A stretch of 64,000 bases of DNA, from the NCBI RefSeq assembly GCF_011250515.1, contig NZ_JAANOP010000001.1:702417-766416 (forward strand), in the 5' to 3' direction. The notes beneath the pieces were generated by a model that was given only the letters and a program-made list of their open reading frames with translations, did not search any database and had not been told where the DNA came from. How positions within the stretch are numbered: the first letter of the stretch is position 1; each line of letters starts with the position of its first letter. The stretch is from Aquirufa ecclesiirivi. Lineage in GTDB: Bacteria > Bacteroidota > Bacteroidia > Cytophagales > Spirosomataceae. Shown here in pieces: positions 47,841-58,782 of this stretch. Both the position numbers and the translations under genes were made by a program.

Positions 47841-48818
47841 ATGACAAAAGAATTTTTACTAGTCTTAGATGATGAAATAGCGCGCATGGAACAGGGAAAG
47901 CAACCTGTGGAACTGTATGAGCCTATTCAGTATTTAATGGCATTAGGAGGGAAGCGTATTCGTCCCGTAATGTGCTTAATGGCCTATTCATTATTTCGAG
48001 ATGATTGGAAAAAACAAGTAAAACCAGCCTTATCCATCGAGGTATTTCACAATTTCACTTTAATGCATGATGATATCATGGATAAAGCTCCACTGAGAAG
48101 AGGTAAGCAAACGGTGCATGAGAAGTGGAATGACAACATAGCGATACTCTCTGGTGATGTGATGTTGGTAGATGCATATCAGTTTTTAAATCAAATAGAT
48201 GGAGTAAGTCTAACTCAATTTCAATATATCCTAGAACGCTTTAGTCGAACCGCAGCTGAAGTTTGCGAAGGACAGCAGTGGGATATGAATTTTGAAGAAA
48301 GGGAAGATGTACAAATTGCTGAGTACATAGAAATGATACGGTTAAAGACCTCAGTATTGTTAGGATTTTCGATGGAGTTGGGCGGCTTATTGGCTCAGGT
48401 AGATCAAGGCATTGCTCAGCAATTGTATCACATAGGGGAGTTTGTGGGTTTAGGATTTCAATTAAAAGATGATTTGTTGGATGTTTATGGAGACCCAGAG
48501 AAATTTGGGAAGCAAGTGGGAGGGGATATATTGGCCAATAAAAAAACCTATTTATTGATTCGGGCTTTGGAATTATCTCAAGGAGAAATTCGCGAACGTT
48601 TGACCTATTGGATCAATCAAAAACAGTTTGATGCTGTTGAGAAAGTTAAAGCAGTTACAGAAATTTACACACAATTGGGCTTGAAAGAGGAGGTCGGTTT
48701 GCAAATTCAATCCTATTTTGATCAGGCATTTGCGGGAATGGAAGCACTGCCTTTGCCACAAGAAAAGAAAAATACCATGTTGGGATTTATGGCAGGGTTG
48801 GTTGATCGAGAAGTTTAA
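47841..48818 (+). CDS. Polyprenyl diphosphate synthase
   Basis: A 325-residue trans-prenyltransferase. The first Asp-rich motif is Asp77-Asp78-x2-Asp81 (HDDIMDKAPLRRGK) and the second is LKDDLLDVYGDPEKFGKQVGGDI, followed by KKTYLL. It condenses IPP with an allylic diphosphate to make a linear prenyl chain. The exact chain length cannot be read from the sequence; farnesyl, geranylgeranyl or a menaquinone side chain are all possible. Placement 3 bp after nuoD suggests co-translation. Confidence 0.92.
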   Translation: MTKEFLLVLDDEIARMEQGKQPVELYEPIQYLMALGGKRIRPVMCLMAYSLFRDDWKKQVKPALSIEVFHNFTLMHDDIMDKAPLRRGKQTVHEKWNDNIAILSGDVMLVDAYQFLNQIDGVSLTQFQYILERFSRTAAEVCEGQQWDMNFEEREDVQIAEYIEMIRLKTSVLLGFSMELGGLLAQVDQGIAQQLYHIGEFVGLGFQLKDDLLDVYGDPEKFGKQVGGDILANKKTYLLIRALELSQGEIRERLTYWINQKQFDAVEKVKAVTEIYTQLGLKEEVGLQIQSYFDQAFAGMEALPLPQEKKNTMLGFMAGLVDREV

Positions 48819-48820
48819 TG

Positions 48821-48862
48821 TAGTTTTGTGGCAATTAAACTAGCTTCATCACGAAGCTTTTT
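48821..48862 (+). promoter_or_regulatory. Promoter and hairpin before the rhomboid gene
   Basis: TAGTTTTG (48821-48828) matches TAnnTTTG, with TTGG 19 bp upstream (48798-48801). A 6-bp stem AGCTTC/GAAGCT (48842-48858) and five T residues follow, between the prenyl synthase stop and the rhomboid ATG. It may end the nuoD transcript or sit in the new leader. Confidence 0.4.
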
Positions 48863-48867
48863 GTTTT

Positions 48868-49491
48868 ATGGGGGAATCGATCAGTTTTATCATTATTATC
48901 ATTACCGTCCTGGTATCTTTGTTGTGTTGGCAAAAGCCTGCTCTCATGGATAGTATGACCATGAATCCATACAAAATTAATCGTAGGAATGAATATTGGA
49001 GGTTTATTACTTCGGGATTTATTCATGCAGATTTTACCCATTTGTTTTTCAATTTGTTTTCCTTCTTTTTCTTTGGCTTACAATTAGAAAACATATTTAC
49101 CATCTTATACCCAGAGTCAGGCCAAATTATTTTTGTTGTATTTTATGTGACAGCTATCGTAGCGGCTGATTTACCAACCTATTTTAAGCAAAGTAAAAAC
49201 TCGCATTTTAATTCCTTGGGGGCTTCAGGAGCTGTTTCTGCGGTTATTTTTGCAGGAATTTTGTTTTTTCCAACGGAGAAAATCTATTTATTTGGCATCT
49301 TAGGTATTCCAGGTTTTATTTACGCAGGTTTGTTTACTTGGTACTCCATCGCTATGGATCGTAGAGGAAGGGATTATGTGAATCATTCGGCTCATTTATA
49401 TGGAGGATTATATGGTCTAGTTTTTGTGACTCTAATGTATCCAAAAGTGTGGTTGACATTTGTTGAACAAGTAAAAGCGATGCTTTGGTAG
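48868..49491 (+). CDS. Rhomboid family intramembrane serine protease
   Basis: A 207-residue membrane protein with about six helices. The catalytic pair is Ser120 in GASGAVSA and His176 in NHSAHLYGGLYG. The WRFITSGFIHADFTHLFFN loop is characteristic of the family. It cleaves membrane proteins within the bilayer; the substrate is unknown. It overlaps the dxr start by 7 bp. Confidence 0.92.
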   Translation: MGESISFIIIIITVLVSLLCWQKPALMDSMTMNPYKINRRNEYWRFITSGFIHADFTHLFFNLFSFFFFGLQLENIFTILYPESGQIIFVVFYVTAIVAADLPTYFKQSKNSHFNSLGASGAVSAVIFAGILFFPTEKIYLFGILGIPGFIYAGLFTWYSIAMDRRGRDYVNHSAHLYGGLYGLVFVTLMYPKVWLTFVEQVKAMLW

Positions 49492-50657
49492 TAAATCAAA
49501 AACATATTGCCATCTTAGGTTCCACGGGTTCCATCGGGACTCAAACTTTGGAAGTAATTTCATTGCATCCAAATCAGTTTAAAGTGGCGGTGTTGACGGC
49601 TCAGTCAAATGCTACCTTGTTAATTCAACAAGCTTTGGAGTTTTTGCCAAGTCATGTGGTGATTGGAGATGAAAGTCAATATTCTCAGGTAAAAGAGGCT
49701 TTGGCGCATTTGCCGATTGAAGTACATGCTGGCGCGAAGAGCTTGGAATATGTGGTTTGCTTGGATGAGGTGGATGTGGTGTTGACAGCATTAGTAGGTT
49801 ATGCTGGATTATTGCCCACCGTGCGTGCTATTGAAGCCAAAAAGCCCATTGCACTAGCTAATAAAGAAACATTAGTTGTTGCTGGGGCATTGATTATGCC
49901 TTTAGCGGCAAAGATGGGTGTCCCGATTTTACCCGTTGATTCAGAGCATTCAGCCATATTTCAATGCTTGATGGGTGAATCACACAATCCCATTGAGAAA
50001 GTAATATTGACTGCTTCTGGAGGACCATTTCGGTCTTGGAAGAGGGAACAATTAGCCAAAGTGACAAGGGAGCAAGCTTTAAAGCACCCCAATTGGACTA
50101 TGGGCGCTAAGATAACCATTGATTCAGCTAGTCTGATGAACAAAGGTTTGGAAGTCATTGAAGCCGCTTGGTTATTTCAAGTAAACGCGAATCAAATTGA
50201 TGTAGTTGTTCACCCCCAATCCATTGTTCATTCCTTGGTTCAGTTTCAAGATGGATCGATTAAGGCTCAGTTGGGTTTACCCGATATGAAATTACCAATC
50301 CAATTTGCTTTGGCTTACCCCAATCGCTTGGAAGTGGATTTTCCTCGATTCAATTTTGCCGCTTATCCCAATTTGACATTTGAAGAGCCCGATATGGCTA
50401 CTTTTAGGAATTTGGGATTGGCATTTAAGGCATTGGATAAAGGAGGAAATATGCCCTGTATATTGAATGCTGCCAATGAAATAGCTGTGGCGGCTTTTTT
50501 AGAGGATAAAATTGGCTTCTTAGAAATGTCTGATTTGATATCCGAAACCATGGAACGTGGAACTTTTTTGGCTAATCCGACATTAGAAGACTATGTTCAA
50601 AGTGATCAATTAAGTAGAGAATTAGCTACCCAATGGGTAGTAAACAATAGTAAATAG
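49485..50657 (+). CDS. dxr: 1-deoxy-D-xylulose 5-phosphate reductoisomerase
   Basis: A 390-residue enzyme of the MEP pathway. The NADPH loop is HIAILGSTGSIGTQTLEV; ALANKETLVVAG, VDSEHSAIFQCL and SGGPFR then SLMNKGLEVIEA are active-site segments. Translation starts at a TTG (49485) inside the end of the rhomboid gene; no ATG or GTG suits the frame. This suggests coupling with rhomboid. rseP follows 16 bp later. Confidence 0.96.
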   Translation: MVVNQKHIAILGSTGSIGTQTLEVISLHPNQFKVAVLTAQSNATLLIQQALEFLPSHVVIGDESQYSQVKEALAHLPIEVHAGAKSLEYVVCLDEVDVVLTALVGYAGLLPTVRAIEAKKPIALANKETLVVAGALIMPLAAKMGVPILPVDSEHSAIFQCLMGESHNPIEKVILTASGGPFRSWKREQLAKVTREQALKHPNWTMGAKITIDSASLMNKGLEVIEAAWLFQVNANQIDVVVHPQSIVHSLVQFQDGSIKAQLGLPDMKLPIQFALAYPNRLEVDFPRFNFAAYPNLTFEEPDMATFRNLGLAFKALDKGGNMPCILNAANEIAVAAFLEDKIGFLEMSDLISETMERGTFLANPTLEDYVQSDQLSRELATQWVVNNSK

Positions 50658-50673
50658 CAATTAAAGCAAGATT

Positions 50674-52065
50674 ATGGAAGGTTTGATTATGGCGGGGCAA
50701 TTGATTTTAGGATTGTCCATATTGGTAACATTGCACGAGTTTGGTCATTTCATTACCGCGAAATGGTTTAAAATGCGCGTAGAAAAATTTTATCTGTTTT
50801 TTGATTTTCTATTCCCAATTCCTTCTTTATTAAACTTTGCTTTATTCAAGAAGAAAATTGGAGATACAGAGTATGGTTTAGGCTGGTTTCCTTTAGGTGG
50901 ATATGTGTCGATCGCTGGCATGATTGATGAAACACAAGATGCGGCTACTTTGGCTAAAGAACCTGAGCCTTGGGAATTTAGAGCTAAACCCGCTTGGCAG
51001 CGATTGATCGTGATGCTAGGAGGGGTGATTGTGAATGTCATCACAGGTGTTGTTATTTTTATTTCATTGACCTATTCCAATGGGAATAATTATATTTCCA
51101 AAGAGGAATTAAATCAAAATGGAATAGTTGCTCTGGAATTAGGCCAGCATATTGGACTAAAAACGGGGGATAAAATTATCCGTGTAAATGGAGCGGATTA
51201 TAAACAATTATCCGATTTGCGTTCGTCGGATGTACTACTAGGAGATAATTCGTATTATACAGTATTACGTGATGGGAAAGAGATAAACATTCAAATTCCA
51301 GCTAATTTTATTGGCCAACTAAGCGATAAAAAGGCAGCTTTCATTGAGCCCATGACGAAATTTAAAGTCTTGGAAGTAACGGCTCCTAATCCTCCAAGTT
51401 TATTGGACAAATGGTTAGGTAAAGATTCAGAAGAGATGTTACCAGCCTTGTCTGCCGGTTTGAAAGCAGGAGATTATATTACAGCAGTCAATCAAACTCC
51501 GATTCAATTTTACCATGAGATTCGCGAGGTATTAAGTAAGGAAGCAGGAAAGCCTATTCGTTTGGCTATACTTCGACAAGGAAAAGCGGACACCTTGGAA
51601 ATGGTGGTCGCCAAATCTGGCCAAATCGGTTTTCAGGCGGATATTTTAATGAAAATGTCGCATGAAGATTACAGTTTTGGTCAATCTGTAGGTATTGGAT
51701 CCAAGCGTGCATTTTCAGTTATCACGGATAACATTCGTGGATTCAAGAAAATAGCTACTGGTGATGTATCGGCTTCGAAAGCATTGAGTGGCCCAATAGG
51801 GATCGCGCAAATGTTTGGAGGAGTTTGGGATTGGACCAGATTCTGGATGTTAACAGGTTTGTTATCTATGGCATTGGCTTTCTTCAATGTGTTACCTATT
51901 CCGGCTTTAGATGGAGGCCATGCGATTTTCTTATTGTATGAGATGATCACTGGAAAACCTGCATCAGATAAGGTAATGGAACGTGCACAACAAATCGGTA
52001 TGATTTTATTGTTAGGTTTAATGGCTTATACTTTTGGAAACGATATTTTTAAGTCTTTCTTTTAA
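50674..52065 (+). CDS. rseP: Site-2 protease RseP
   Basis: A 463-residue M50 zinc metalloprotease. The HExxH site is His21-Glu22-x2-His25 (TLHEFGHFITAKWF), and the second motif is NVLPIPALDGGH (metal-ligand Asp). Two PDZ-like regions lie between (AGDYITAVNQTPI and the earlier KTGDKIIRVNGADY). It cuts anti-sigma factors or leftover signal peptides within the membrane. Part of the rhomboid-dxr-rseP run. Confidence 0.94.
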   Translation: MEGLIMAGQLILGLSILVTLHEFGHFITAKWFKMRVEKFYLFFDFLFPIPSLLNFALFKKKIGDTEYGLGWFPLGGYVSIAGMIDETQDAATLAKEPEPWEFRAKPAWQRLIVMLGGVIVNVITGVVIFISLTYSNGNNYISKEELNQNGIVALELGQHIGLKTGDKIIRVNGADYKQLSDLRSSDVLLGDNSYYTVLRDGKEINIQIPANFIGQLSDKKAAFIEPMTKFKVLEVTAPNPPSLLDKWLGKDSEEMLPALSAGLKAGDYITAVNQTPIQFYHEIREVLSKEAGKPIRLAILRQGKADTLEMVVAKSGQIGFQADILMKMSHEDYSFGQSVGIGSKRAFSVITDNIRGFKKIATGDVSASKALSGPIGIAQMFGGVWDWTRFWMLTGLLSMALAFFNVLPIPALDGGHAIFLLYEMITGKPASDKVMERAQQIGMILLLGLMAYTFGNDIFKSFF

Positions 52066-52068
52066 ACA

Positions 52069-52572
52069 TTGAAAAAACAGCTTTTTTTCTTTCTTTTTTT
52101 CCTTTTCTTATCTGTTGATAGTGTAGCAAACAAAGAGCGCCATCCTTTCCACACGAGTGTTACGGAATGCGTGTACAATGAGAAGGAAAAATCCTGGGAG
52201 ATAGCTATTCGCTTATTTCAAGATGATTTGGAACAAGGCCTCAGTAGTTTTCATGGGAAAAGAGTGAGCTTTGAGAAAGCTTCTAACATAGATGAATTAT
52301 TAGAACCCTACATTCGCAAGCATTTTGGATTTCAAATAAATAAGCAATTACAAACGCCTTATCGCTGGATAGGCTGGGAGCCTAATCCAGATGTGATTTG
52401 GGTCTATTTGGAAATTCCTTCGGATCAGGATTTAGCCGGAGTGTTTGTTTTGAATGATCTTTTGGTGGAACAATTCCCTGATCAAACTAATTTGCTACAT
52501 TGTGCTCGAGGAGTAAAAAAGAAATCGTTTCTATTTCAAAAAAATCAAGTTCTCCATCAGATTATGTGGTAA
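52069..52572 (+). CDS. DUF6702 family secreted protein
   Basis: A 167-residue protein beginning at a TTG (52069), 3 bp after the rseP stop, with a signal peptide ending near DSVANKERHPFHTSVTE. The HPFHTSVTECVYNEKEKSWEIAIRLFQDDLE start is typical of DUF6702, a Bacteroidota family of unknown function. It is probably periplasmic. Confidence 0.82.
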   Translation: MKKQLFFFLFFLFLSVDSVANKERHPFHTSVTECVYNEKEKSWEIAIRLFQDDLEQGLSSFHGKRVSFEKASNIDELLEPYIRKHFGFQINKQLQTPYRWIGWEPNPDVIWVYLEIPSDQDLAGVFVLNDLLVEQFPDQTNLLHCARGVKKKSFLFQKNQVLHQIMW

Positions 52573-52593
52573 TTTATCTGCCAACTTGTCTTA

Positions 52594-52609
52594 TGGCATG
52601 AAAATTGTT
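52594..52609 (+). promoter_or_regulatory. Sigma-54-like promoter of lon
   Basis: TGGCATGAAAATTGTT matches the -24/-12 consensus TGGCAC-G-N4-TTGC at the GG, the following C, the A, the G and the TTG. The 12-bp distance from the first G of GG to the G of TTG is exact. The start point would be about 12 nt downstream, 40 nt before the lon ATG. The only deviations are T for C after TGGCA and T for C after TTG. Confidence 0.5.
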
Positions 52610-52661
52610 TATGCTCCGTTTGTCTTTCAAGATTGGAGGGTAAGATTAAATAAATGTGTGT

Positions 52662-55157
52662 ATGAATAATCCAAATGACCTTTTTAAGCATTTGAGCCTA
52701 TCGGACATTTCCGATTTCGAAAATATTGAGTTAATTCCTATTGGTGCTGAGGGATTGGAAAATAATGACAAAATGAGCGTTTTGTCAGACGAACTTCCTA
52801 TTCTGCCAATTCGTAATATTGTTTTATTCCCTGGTATGGTGATACCCATTACGGTAAGTCGCCAGAAATCAGTACGATTAGTAAAAAAAGCGTACAAAGG
52901 AGATCGAACCATCGGAGTATTAGTCCAAGCGAATAATTCAAAGGAAGAGCCTCAGCCTGATGATTTATACAAAGTGGGCACCGTCGCACACATCGTCAAG
53001 ATGTTTGTTCTTCCTGGTGGAAACACCACCATTATTGTTCAAGGGCGCAAGCGTTTTGAGGTCAGGGAATTCATTAAAACAGACCCCAATTTAATAGCGA
53101 AAGTGAACTATTTGGAAGACAATTTTCCTAAGAAATTGAACAAGGAAAATAAGGCACTGGTTTCTACATTAAAGGAATCAGCGTTGAAAATATTGAATTT
53201 GAATCCTGAGATTCCAAGGGAAGCCCAGATAGCATTAGATAATATTGATTCATCTGCCTTTTTAGTGCATTTTCTTTCTTCCAACATTAATGCTGAATTA
53301 AAGGATAAACAAGAATTACTAGAAACCTTGGATGGAATAGAGCAAGCTACGCATCTGTTGGAATACATGATGAAGGAAATTCAGCATTTGGAATTAAAGC
53401 GAGAGATTCAAAGTAAAGCTAGCAGTGATATTGACCAGCAACAGCGAGATTATTACATTCGTCAGCAAATCAAAGTCTTGCAAGAGGAGCTTGGAGTAGA
53501 AAGTCCAGAACAAGAATTGGATGGTTTGCGCGCTAAGGGCGCTAAGAAAAAATGGTCTAAAGAAGTCAATGATTTTTTCTTGAAAGAATTGTCTAAGCTT
53601 CAAAGGACCAACTCCATGTCGGGCGAATACCCGATGTTGATGAACTTTGTCGAGCTTTTGGTTGACTTACCTTGGTCAGAATATACCAAAGATCATTTTG
53701 ATTTGATTAAGGCTAAAAAGATATTGGATGCTGATCATTTTGGATTGGAAAAAGTCAAAGAGAGAATCATTGAATACTTAGCGGTACTGAAGATGAAGGG
53801 AGACATGAAAGCACCTATTTTATGCTTATATGGCCCTCCAGGTGTAGGAAAGACTTCTTTGGGAAAAAGCGTAGCCAAGGCATTAGGACGTAAGTATGTC
53901 CGTATGGCTCTTGGAGGATTACGTGATGAAGCTGAAATTAGAGGTCATAGAAAAACCTACATTGGTGCTATGCCAGGAAAGGTGATTCAAAACATTAAAA
54001 AGTCGGGATCTTCCAATCCAGTATTCATCTTAGATGAGATAGATAAAGTAGGTTCAGATCACCGAGGTGACCCGTCGTCCGCTTTATTGGAAGTATTGGA
54101 TCCAGAACAAAACAATAGTTTTATGGACAATTACTTAGAGGTCGAGTTTGATTTATCTCGAGTGATGTTCATTGCCACAGCTAATAACTTAGATACGATT
54201 CATCCGGCTTTGCGTGACCGTATGGAGATCATTGAGGTGAGTGGTTATACCATGGAGGAAAAGGTGCAAATTGCTAAAAAGCATTTGTTGCCGAAGCAAA
54301 AGAAAGAGCATGGTTTGGAAAAGGCAGACTTTAGTATGACTGATACTGCCATCCAAAAAGTGGTAGAAGGATATACGCGTGAATCGGGTGTTAGAAAATT
54401 AGAACAAGAGCTGGGGAAAGTGGTTCGAAAAATCACCAAATCTATTGCTATTGGAGAAGAGTATCCTCACAAATTACAAGCTAGTGATGTGGTCCGTTTA
54501 TTGGGACAAGAAAATTTTGAGAACGATTCATACGAGAGCAATGAATACGCAGGCGTTGTCACTGGATTGGCCTGGACACCTGTGGGTGGAGATATTTTAT
54601 TCATTGAAACCTTATTGAATCGTGGTAAAGGACAGTTGACTTTATCGGGTCAATTAGGGGATGTAATGAAGGAATCGGCCATGGCAGCTTTGAGTTTTTT
54701 GAAAGCCCATGCTGATTTATTGGATATCGATTATCGAATTTTTGATCAATATAATTTACATATTCACGTTCCGGCAGGTGCGGTGCCTAAAGACGGCCCT
54801 TCGGCAGGAATTACCATGTTGACTGCGATAGCTTCGGCTTTGACACAAAGGAGGGTAAAGCCTAATTTGGCCATGACGGGAGAAATAACCTTGCGAGGGA
54901 AAGTGCTTCCAGTTGGAGGAATTAAAGAAAAGATTTTAGCAGCTAAGCGCGCAGGAATCAAGGAAATTATCTTGTGTCAAAAGAATAGAAAAGATATCGA
55001 GGAAATTGAACCGCGGTATATTACGGATCTAACTTTTCATTATGTAGAAAATGCGATGGAAGTTTTAGCCTTGGCCTTATTGCATGAGCAAGTTAAAAAT
55101 CCAGTACATTTTGTGCTTCAGGATGAGGCTAAACCTAACTCATCGGTAGTGGTATAG
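52662..55157 (+). CDS. lon: Lon protease
   Basis: An 831-residue ATP-dependent protease. The N-terminal substrate domain begins [19 protein letters not shown], the AAA domain has [18 protein letters not shown], and the proteolytic dyad is Ser in [11 protein letters not shown] and Lys in [15 protein letters not shown]. It degrades damaged and regulatory proteins. I start at the ATG at 52662; a GTG at 52656 is also in frame. Its 3' end overlaps the convergent recQ by 40 bp. Confidence 0.97.
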   Translation: MNNPNDLFKHLSLSDISDFENIELIPIGAEGLENNDKMSVLSDELPILPIRNIVLFPGMVIPITVSRQKSVRLVKKAYKGDRTIGVLVQANNSKEEPQPDDLYKVGTVAHIVKMFVLPGGNTTIIVQGRKRFEVREFIKTDPNLIAKVNYLEDNFPKKLNKENKALVSTLKESALKILNLNPEIPREAQIALDNIDSSAFLVHFLSSNINAELKDKQELLETLDGIEQATHLLEYMMKEIQHLELKREIQSKASSDIDQQQRDYYIRQQIKVLQEELGVESPEQELDGLRAKGAKKKWSKEVNDFFLKELSKLQRTNSMSGEYPMLMNFVELLVDLPWSEYTKDHFDLIKAKKILDADHFGLEKVKERIIEYLAVLKMKGDMKAPILCLYGPPGVGKTSLGKSVAKALGRKYVRMALGGLRDEAEIRGHRKTYIGAMPGKVIQNIKKSGSSNPVFILDEIDKVGSDHRGDPSSALLEVLDPEQNNSFMDNYLEVEFDLSRVMFIATANNLDTIHPALRDRMEIIEVSGYTMEEKVQIAKKHLLPKQKKEHGLEKADFSMTDTAIQKVVEGYTRESGVRKLEQELGKVVRKITKSIAIGEEYPHKLQASDVVRLLGQENFENDSYESNEYAGVVTGLAWTPVGGDILFIETLLNRGKGQLTLSGQLGDVMKESAMAALSFLKAHADLLDIDYRIFDQYNLHIHVPAGAVPKDGPSAGITMLTAIASALTQRRVKPNLAMTGEITLRGKVLPVGGIKEKILAAKRAGIKEIILCQKNRKDIEEIEPRYITDLTFHYVENAMEVLALALLHEQVKNPVHFVLQDEAKPNSSVVV

Positions 55158-57040
55158 GTGATTTCACCTATGTCTAAGGCGTATTGAATGATTCGGATGG
55201 CTTCTTCTTTTGAAAGAGGGCGGAGGCAATCTACTAGATTTTGTAAACTTAAAGAACCGTGTTGTAGGTAATGTAAAATTAGTTTACGTTCACTTTCATG
55301 ACTTTCAGGATAGGCCTTCCCCGTGGAGGCCTTTTTTTGTTCAATGCAGGTATCGCAAATACCACATTTTTTGTCCAAATTTTCTCCAAAATAAGCAACA
55401 AGTAATCGGGTTCGACATATTTTTTTATCTCGAACATAATGCTCTACAGCCTTGATTTTGCTGAGACTTCGGTCTTTCTTTTTATGGTAAGAGGTCCAGT
55501 CGATGGGTAACTGAGATACAGAGGCCCTTGGACTGAGCAGCGTTAATTTTGGTAAGCCATTTTGTTTGTCGTAATCCAGAATATCAAACTTTTCAAGCAG
55601 GGCTAAACTTCGTTCTATCTCAGCAACAGGAGCTTTGAATTGTTGGGATATGGCTGATTCTGAAATAGGAACAAATTGTTGGTAGAGATTTCCACCGAAC
55701 ATCCTTAAAAGACATTTTATAAACGATTCAAATTTTTCGTTGCGAATTTGAAAATCATATAGTTCTGTGGCAGAAACATTGATTTTGATTTTGGATGGAT
55801 TTTGGTAGGCGTCATTTAATAAAAATAGGCCTTCATTTTCCAATGTTTTAATAGCAAAAAAGGTTTCAGATGGTGGAAGATTGAATCGCTTAGCCATGTC
55901 GGACCAATCAAAATCATAGTGCATTAATTCCCCACTACCTTCAGGGATTTGTAAATAATTGCTGATGGCTTGATATACTTTTTTTAGAACGTCTGCTTCG
56001 GGATAGGATTTAGACCATTGCGTGCTGAGTTCAATGACATCTTTTTCTTCGACTAAAATAGCGGCATAGGCTTTCTTCTCATCGCGACCGGCTCGACCAG
56101 CCTCCTGGTAATAAGCTTCTAAAGTATCGGGTAAATCGAGGTGGACCACTAGCCGTACATCGGCTTTATCTATTCCCATTCCAAAGGCATTGGTGGCTAC
56201 GATGGTTTGAATATGACCATCAATCCATTCTTTTTGTCGGGAACTTCTTTCTTTGGGATCTAGACCCGCATGATAAAAAGTAGAGGAAATTCCATGATGT
56301 TGGATCAATTCACTGATTTGCTGGGTCTTTTTTCTGTTTCTGACATAGACAATGGATGACCCAGGAACCCTTTGAAGCATTTGAATTAGCTTTTTTTCTT
56401 TGTTTTCCTCCCAGATTACAGAATAAGAGAGGTTAGCCCGACTGAAGCTTTTTTGGAAAATCTGAGGTTTTTTGAAATCCAGCTTTTGTAAAATGTCGGC
56501 TTTGACTTCTGGGTTTGCACTTGCTGTCAAGGCCATGCAAGGAGTATTAGGGAATAAATTTTTGAAAGATAGAATTTCCAAATAAGAAGGGCGGAAATCA
56601 TATCCCCATTGAGATATACAATGGGCTTCATCTACAGCAATCAGCGAAATGGTCATTTGCTTAGCTCTTTCCAGAAATAATTCTGTTTTTAGTCGTTCTG
56701 GGGAGACGTATAAAAATTTGATATTTCCATAAATGCAATTATCGAGCAGTATATCGATTTGTCTCGGATGCATGCCTGAAAAGAGAGCTTCGGCAGCGAT
56801 GTTTCTTTGTTTTAGCTGGTTTACTTGATCTTGCATTAAGGCAATCAAAGGCGAAATTACGAGGCAAATGCCTTCCATGGCCATGGCTGGAACTTGAAAG
56901 CAAATGGATTTTCCACCACCCGTAGGTAATAATGCCAGGGTATCTTTTTTGTCCAATATAGAATGGATTATCTCTTCTTGTAGGGGTCTAAAAGAGTCGT
57001 AATTCCAGTATTTTTTAAGAATGGCGTGGATATTGTGCAT
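55118..57040 (-). CDS. recQ: RecQ family ATP-dependent DNA helicase
   Basis: A 640-residue superfamily 2 helicase. Motif I is [17 protein letters not shown], motif II is [19 protein letters not shown], motif VI is [12 protein letters not shown]. The zinc-binding RQC part ([28 protein letters not shown]) is intact. No HRDC domain is apparent. It unwinds DNA in recombination and repair. Confidence 0.92.
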   Translation of the reverse strand: MHNIHAILKKYWNYDSFRPLQEEIIHSILDKKDTLALLPTGGGKSICFQVPAMAMEGICLVISPLIALMQDQVNQLKQRNIAAEALFSGMHPRQIDILLDNCIYGNIKFLYVSPERLKTELFLERAKQMTISLIAVDEAHCISQWGYDFRPSYLEILSFKNLFPNTPCMALTASANPEVKADILQKLDFKKPQIFQKSFSRANLSYSVIWEENKEKKLIQMLQRVPGSSIVYVRNRKKTQQISELIQHHGISSTFYHAGLDPKERSSRQKEWIDGHIQTIVATNAFGMGIDKADVRLVVHLDLPDTLEAYYQEAGRAGRDEKKAYAAILVEEKDVIELSTQWSKSYPEADVLKKVYQAISNYLQIPEGSGELMHYDFDWSDMAKRFNLPPSETFFAIKTLENEGLFLLNDAYQNPSKIKINVSATELYDFQIRNEKFESFIKCLLRMFGGNLYQQFVPISESAISQQFKAPVAEIERSLALLEKFDILDYDKQNGLPKLTLLSPRASVSQLPIDWTSYHKKKDRSLSKIKAVEHYVRDKKICRTRLLVAYFGENLDKKCGICDTCIEQKKASTGKAYPESHESERKLILHYLQHGSLSLQNLVDCLRPLSKEEAIRIIQYALDIGEITYTTTDELGLASS

Positions 57041-57181
57041 AGCTAATTCAAAGCTACCAAAAAATTAAGCAAGGAGTTCATGCATAAACTGGAGAAAATT
57101 TGAAGAGATAAATGAATTAATGAGGTCTTGATGGTGAAATTTTATACGATTCCAATTAAATTTAGGAATAAATATACACGT

Positions 57182-58657
57182 ATGTTGACAGAAAAGGACA
57201 AATTACAGTTAGGTAAACGAGGTATTAGTGAACAGGATGTAAATCAGCAAATTGATTATTTTAAACAAGGATTTCCTTGGATGAAGTTAGATCGTGCTGC
57301 CAGTATTGGTAACGGTATTATTCATTTGTCGGATGCGGATGTGGATCGTTATGTCAAGCGATTTGAAGAGGCTAAAAAGACTATGTCCATTTTGAAAATG
57401 GTGCCTGCATCGGGAGCCGCGACCCGTATGTTTAAATCATTGTTTGAGCATTTGTCGGAAGCAAAACCCAATAAGGAATCTTCAGTATTTTTTGATCGAC
57501 TTAGTGAGTTTGCCTTTGCTCCTGAATTGAAGAAATTGTTGCCTGAGTGGTCAACAGAACAAGAGATTTTAGAAAACTTATTGTTGAGTAGGGGCTTGGA
57601 TTATGGATCATTACCCAAGGGTTTATTGTCATTTCATTATTATGAGGATGAAGTAAGAACGCCATTAGAGGAGCATTTAGTGGAGGCGGTAGAATATGCT
57701 TCAGATGGGAAGGATGCGTATTTGCATTTTACTGTTTCTCCTGAGCATCGTAGTCGTTTCGATGCCTTGGTGAATCAAGTAGTACCTAAATTAGAAGAAA
57801 AATTTCAAGTGAAGTTTCATATTAGTTTTTCTGAACAAAAGCCAAGCACGGATACCGTTGCAGTAGATATGGATAATAATTTATTCCGTGAAGCGGATGG
57901 GTCCATGTTATTTCGTCCTGCTGGACATGGTGCTTTATTGGAGAATTTAAATGATTTGGACGCGGATTTAATCTTTATTAAAAATATCGATAATGTGGTT
58001 CCTGATAAATTAAAAGAAAGTACCATTATTTATAAGAAGGCATTAGGAGGATTATTGGTAGAGATATTGGATAAAATTAAAGTCTATACTAAATTGTTGG
58101 AAGGAGAGGTTAGTACTTCTGTTTTACAAGAAATTCAGGATTTTGCCACAACTTATTTAGGAATTCTTCCCGGGAAAGCTTGGGATGCACATAGCCAAGC
58201 AGAGAAATTAGCCTTATTCAAAATGATTTTTAATCGCCCGACGCGTATTTGTGGAGTGGTAAAAAATACAGGAGAGCCTGGCGGCGGGCCATTTTGGTGT
58301 CGGGATCAAGAGGGAAATAGTACACTGCAATTGGTAGAATCTGCCCAAGTAGATATGTCCAATGAATCACAGAAGGCCATTTTTACAGAATCAACTCACT
58401 TTAATCCGGTGGATTTGGTTTGTGCAACGAAGGATGTCAATGGTAAGTCGTTTGATTTACTTCAGTATCGTGATATGAGTACTGGGTTTATTACCGAGAA
58501 AACGAAGGATGGCAAGAAGCTAAATGCACAGGAATTACCAGGTTTATGGAATGGAGCAATGGCCTACTGGAATACCATTTTTGTGGAGGTTCCGTTGGAC
58601 ACCTTCAATCCGGTAAAAACTGTAAATGATTTATTGAGGCCGTCACATCAAAATTAA
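57182..58657 (+). CDS. DUF4301 family protein
   Basis: A 491-residue soluble protein. MLTEKDKLQLGKRGISEQDVNQQIDYFKQGFPWMKLDRAASIGNGI is the family N-terminus and supports the ATG at 57182; upstream TTG 57128 and ATG 57131 add atypical residues. The family resembles nucleotidyltransferase-type folds (VPASGAATRMFKSL) but its function is not known. A terminator follows at 58750. Confidence 0.83.
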   Translation: MLTEKDKLQLGKRGISEQDVNQQIDYFKQGFPWMKLDRAASIGNGIIHLSDADVDRYVKRFEEAKKTMSILKMVPASGAATRMFKSLFEHLSEAKPNKESSVFFDRLSEFAFAPELKKLLPEWSTEQEILENLLLSRGLDYGSLPKGLLSFHYYEDEVRTPLEEHLVEAVEYASDGKDAYLHFTVSPEHRSRFDALVNQVVPKLEEKFQVKFHISFSEQKPSTDTVAVDMDNNLFREADGSMLFRPAGHGALLENLNDLDADLIFIKNIDNVVPDKLKESTIIYKKALGGLLVEILDKIKVYTKLLEGEVSTSVLQEIQDFATTYLGILPGKAWDAHSQAEKLALFKMIFNRPTRICGVVKNTGEPGGGPFWCRDQEGNSTLQLVESAQVDMSNESQKAIFTESTHFNPVDLVCATKDVNGKSFDLLQYRDMSTGFITEKTKDGKKLNAQELPGLWNGAMAYWNTIFVEVPLDTFNPVKTVNDLLRPSHQN

Positions 58658-58749
58658 GGGACGTTTTGTTCCTGAATAAAAAGGCTTTAATTTTGCGGCC
58701 TTTGAAAGAGATAGATATTAAAGAAAGTATATAAATGCTTGATTACAAA

Positions 58750-58782
58750 AACCTTGCTTGGCGTCCAGGCAAGGTTTTTTTT
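58750..58782 (+). terminator. Intrinsic terminator of the DUF4301 gene
   Basis: An 8-bp stem AACCTTGC/GCAAGGTT with an 11-nt loop and a run of T residues. Confidence 0.85.

Noticed and set aside
55118..55157. Overlap of the lon and recQ 3' ends as a sign of truncation
   Set aside because: Both proteins have complete C-terminal regions; short convergent overlaps are common (also der with the YCF48 gene).
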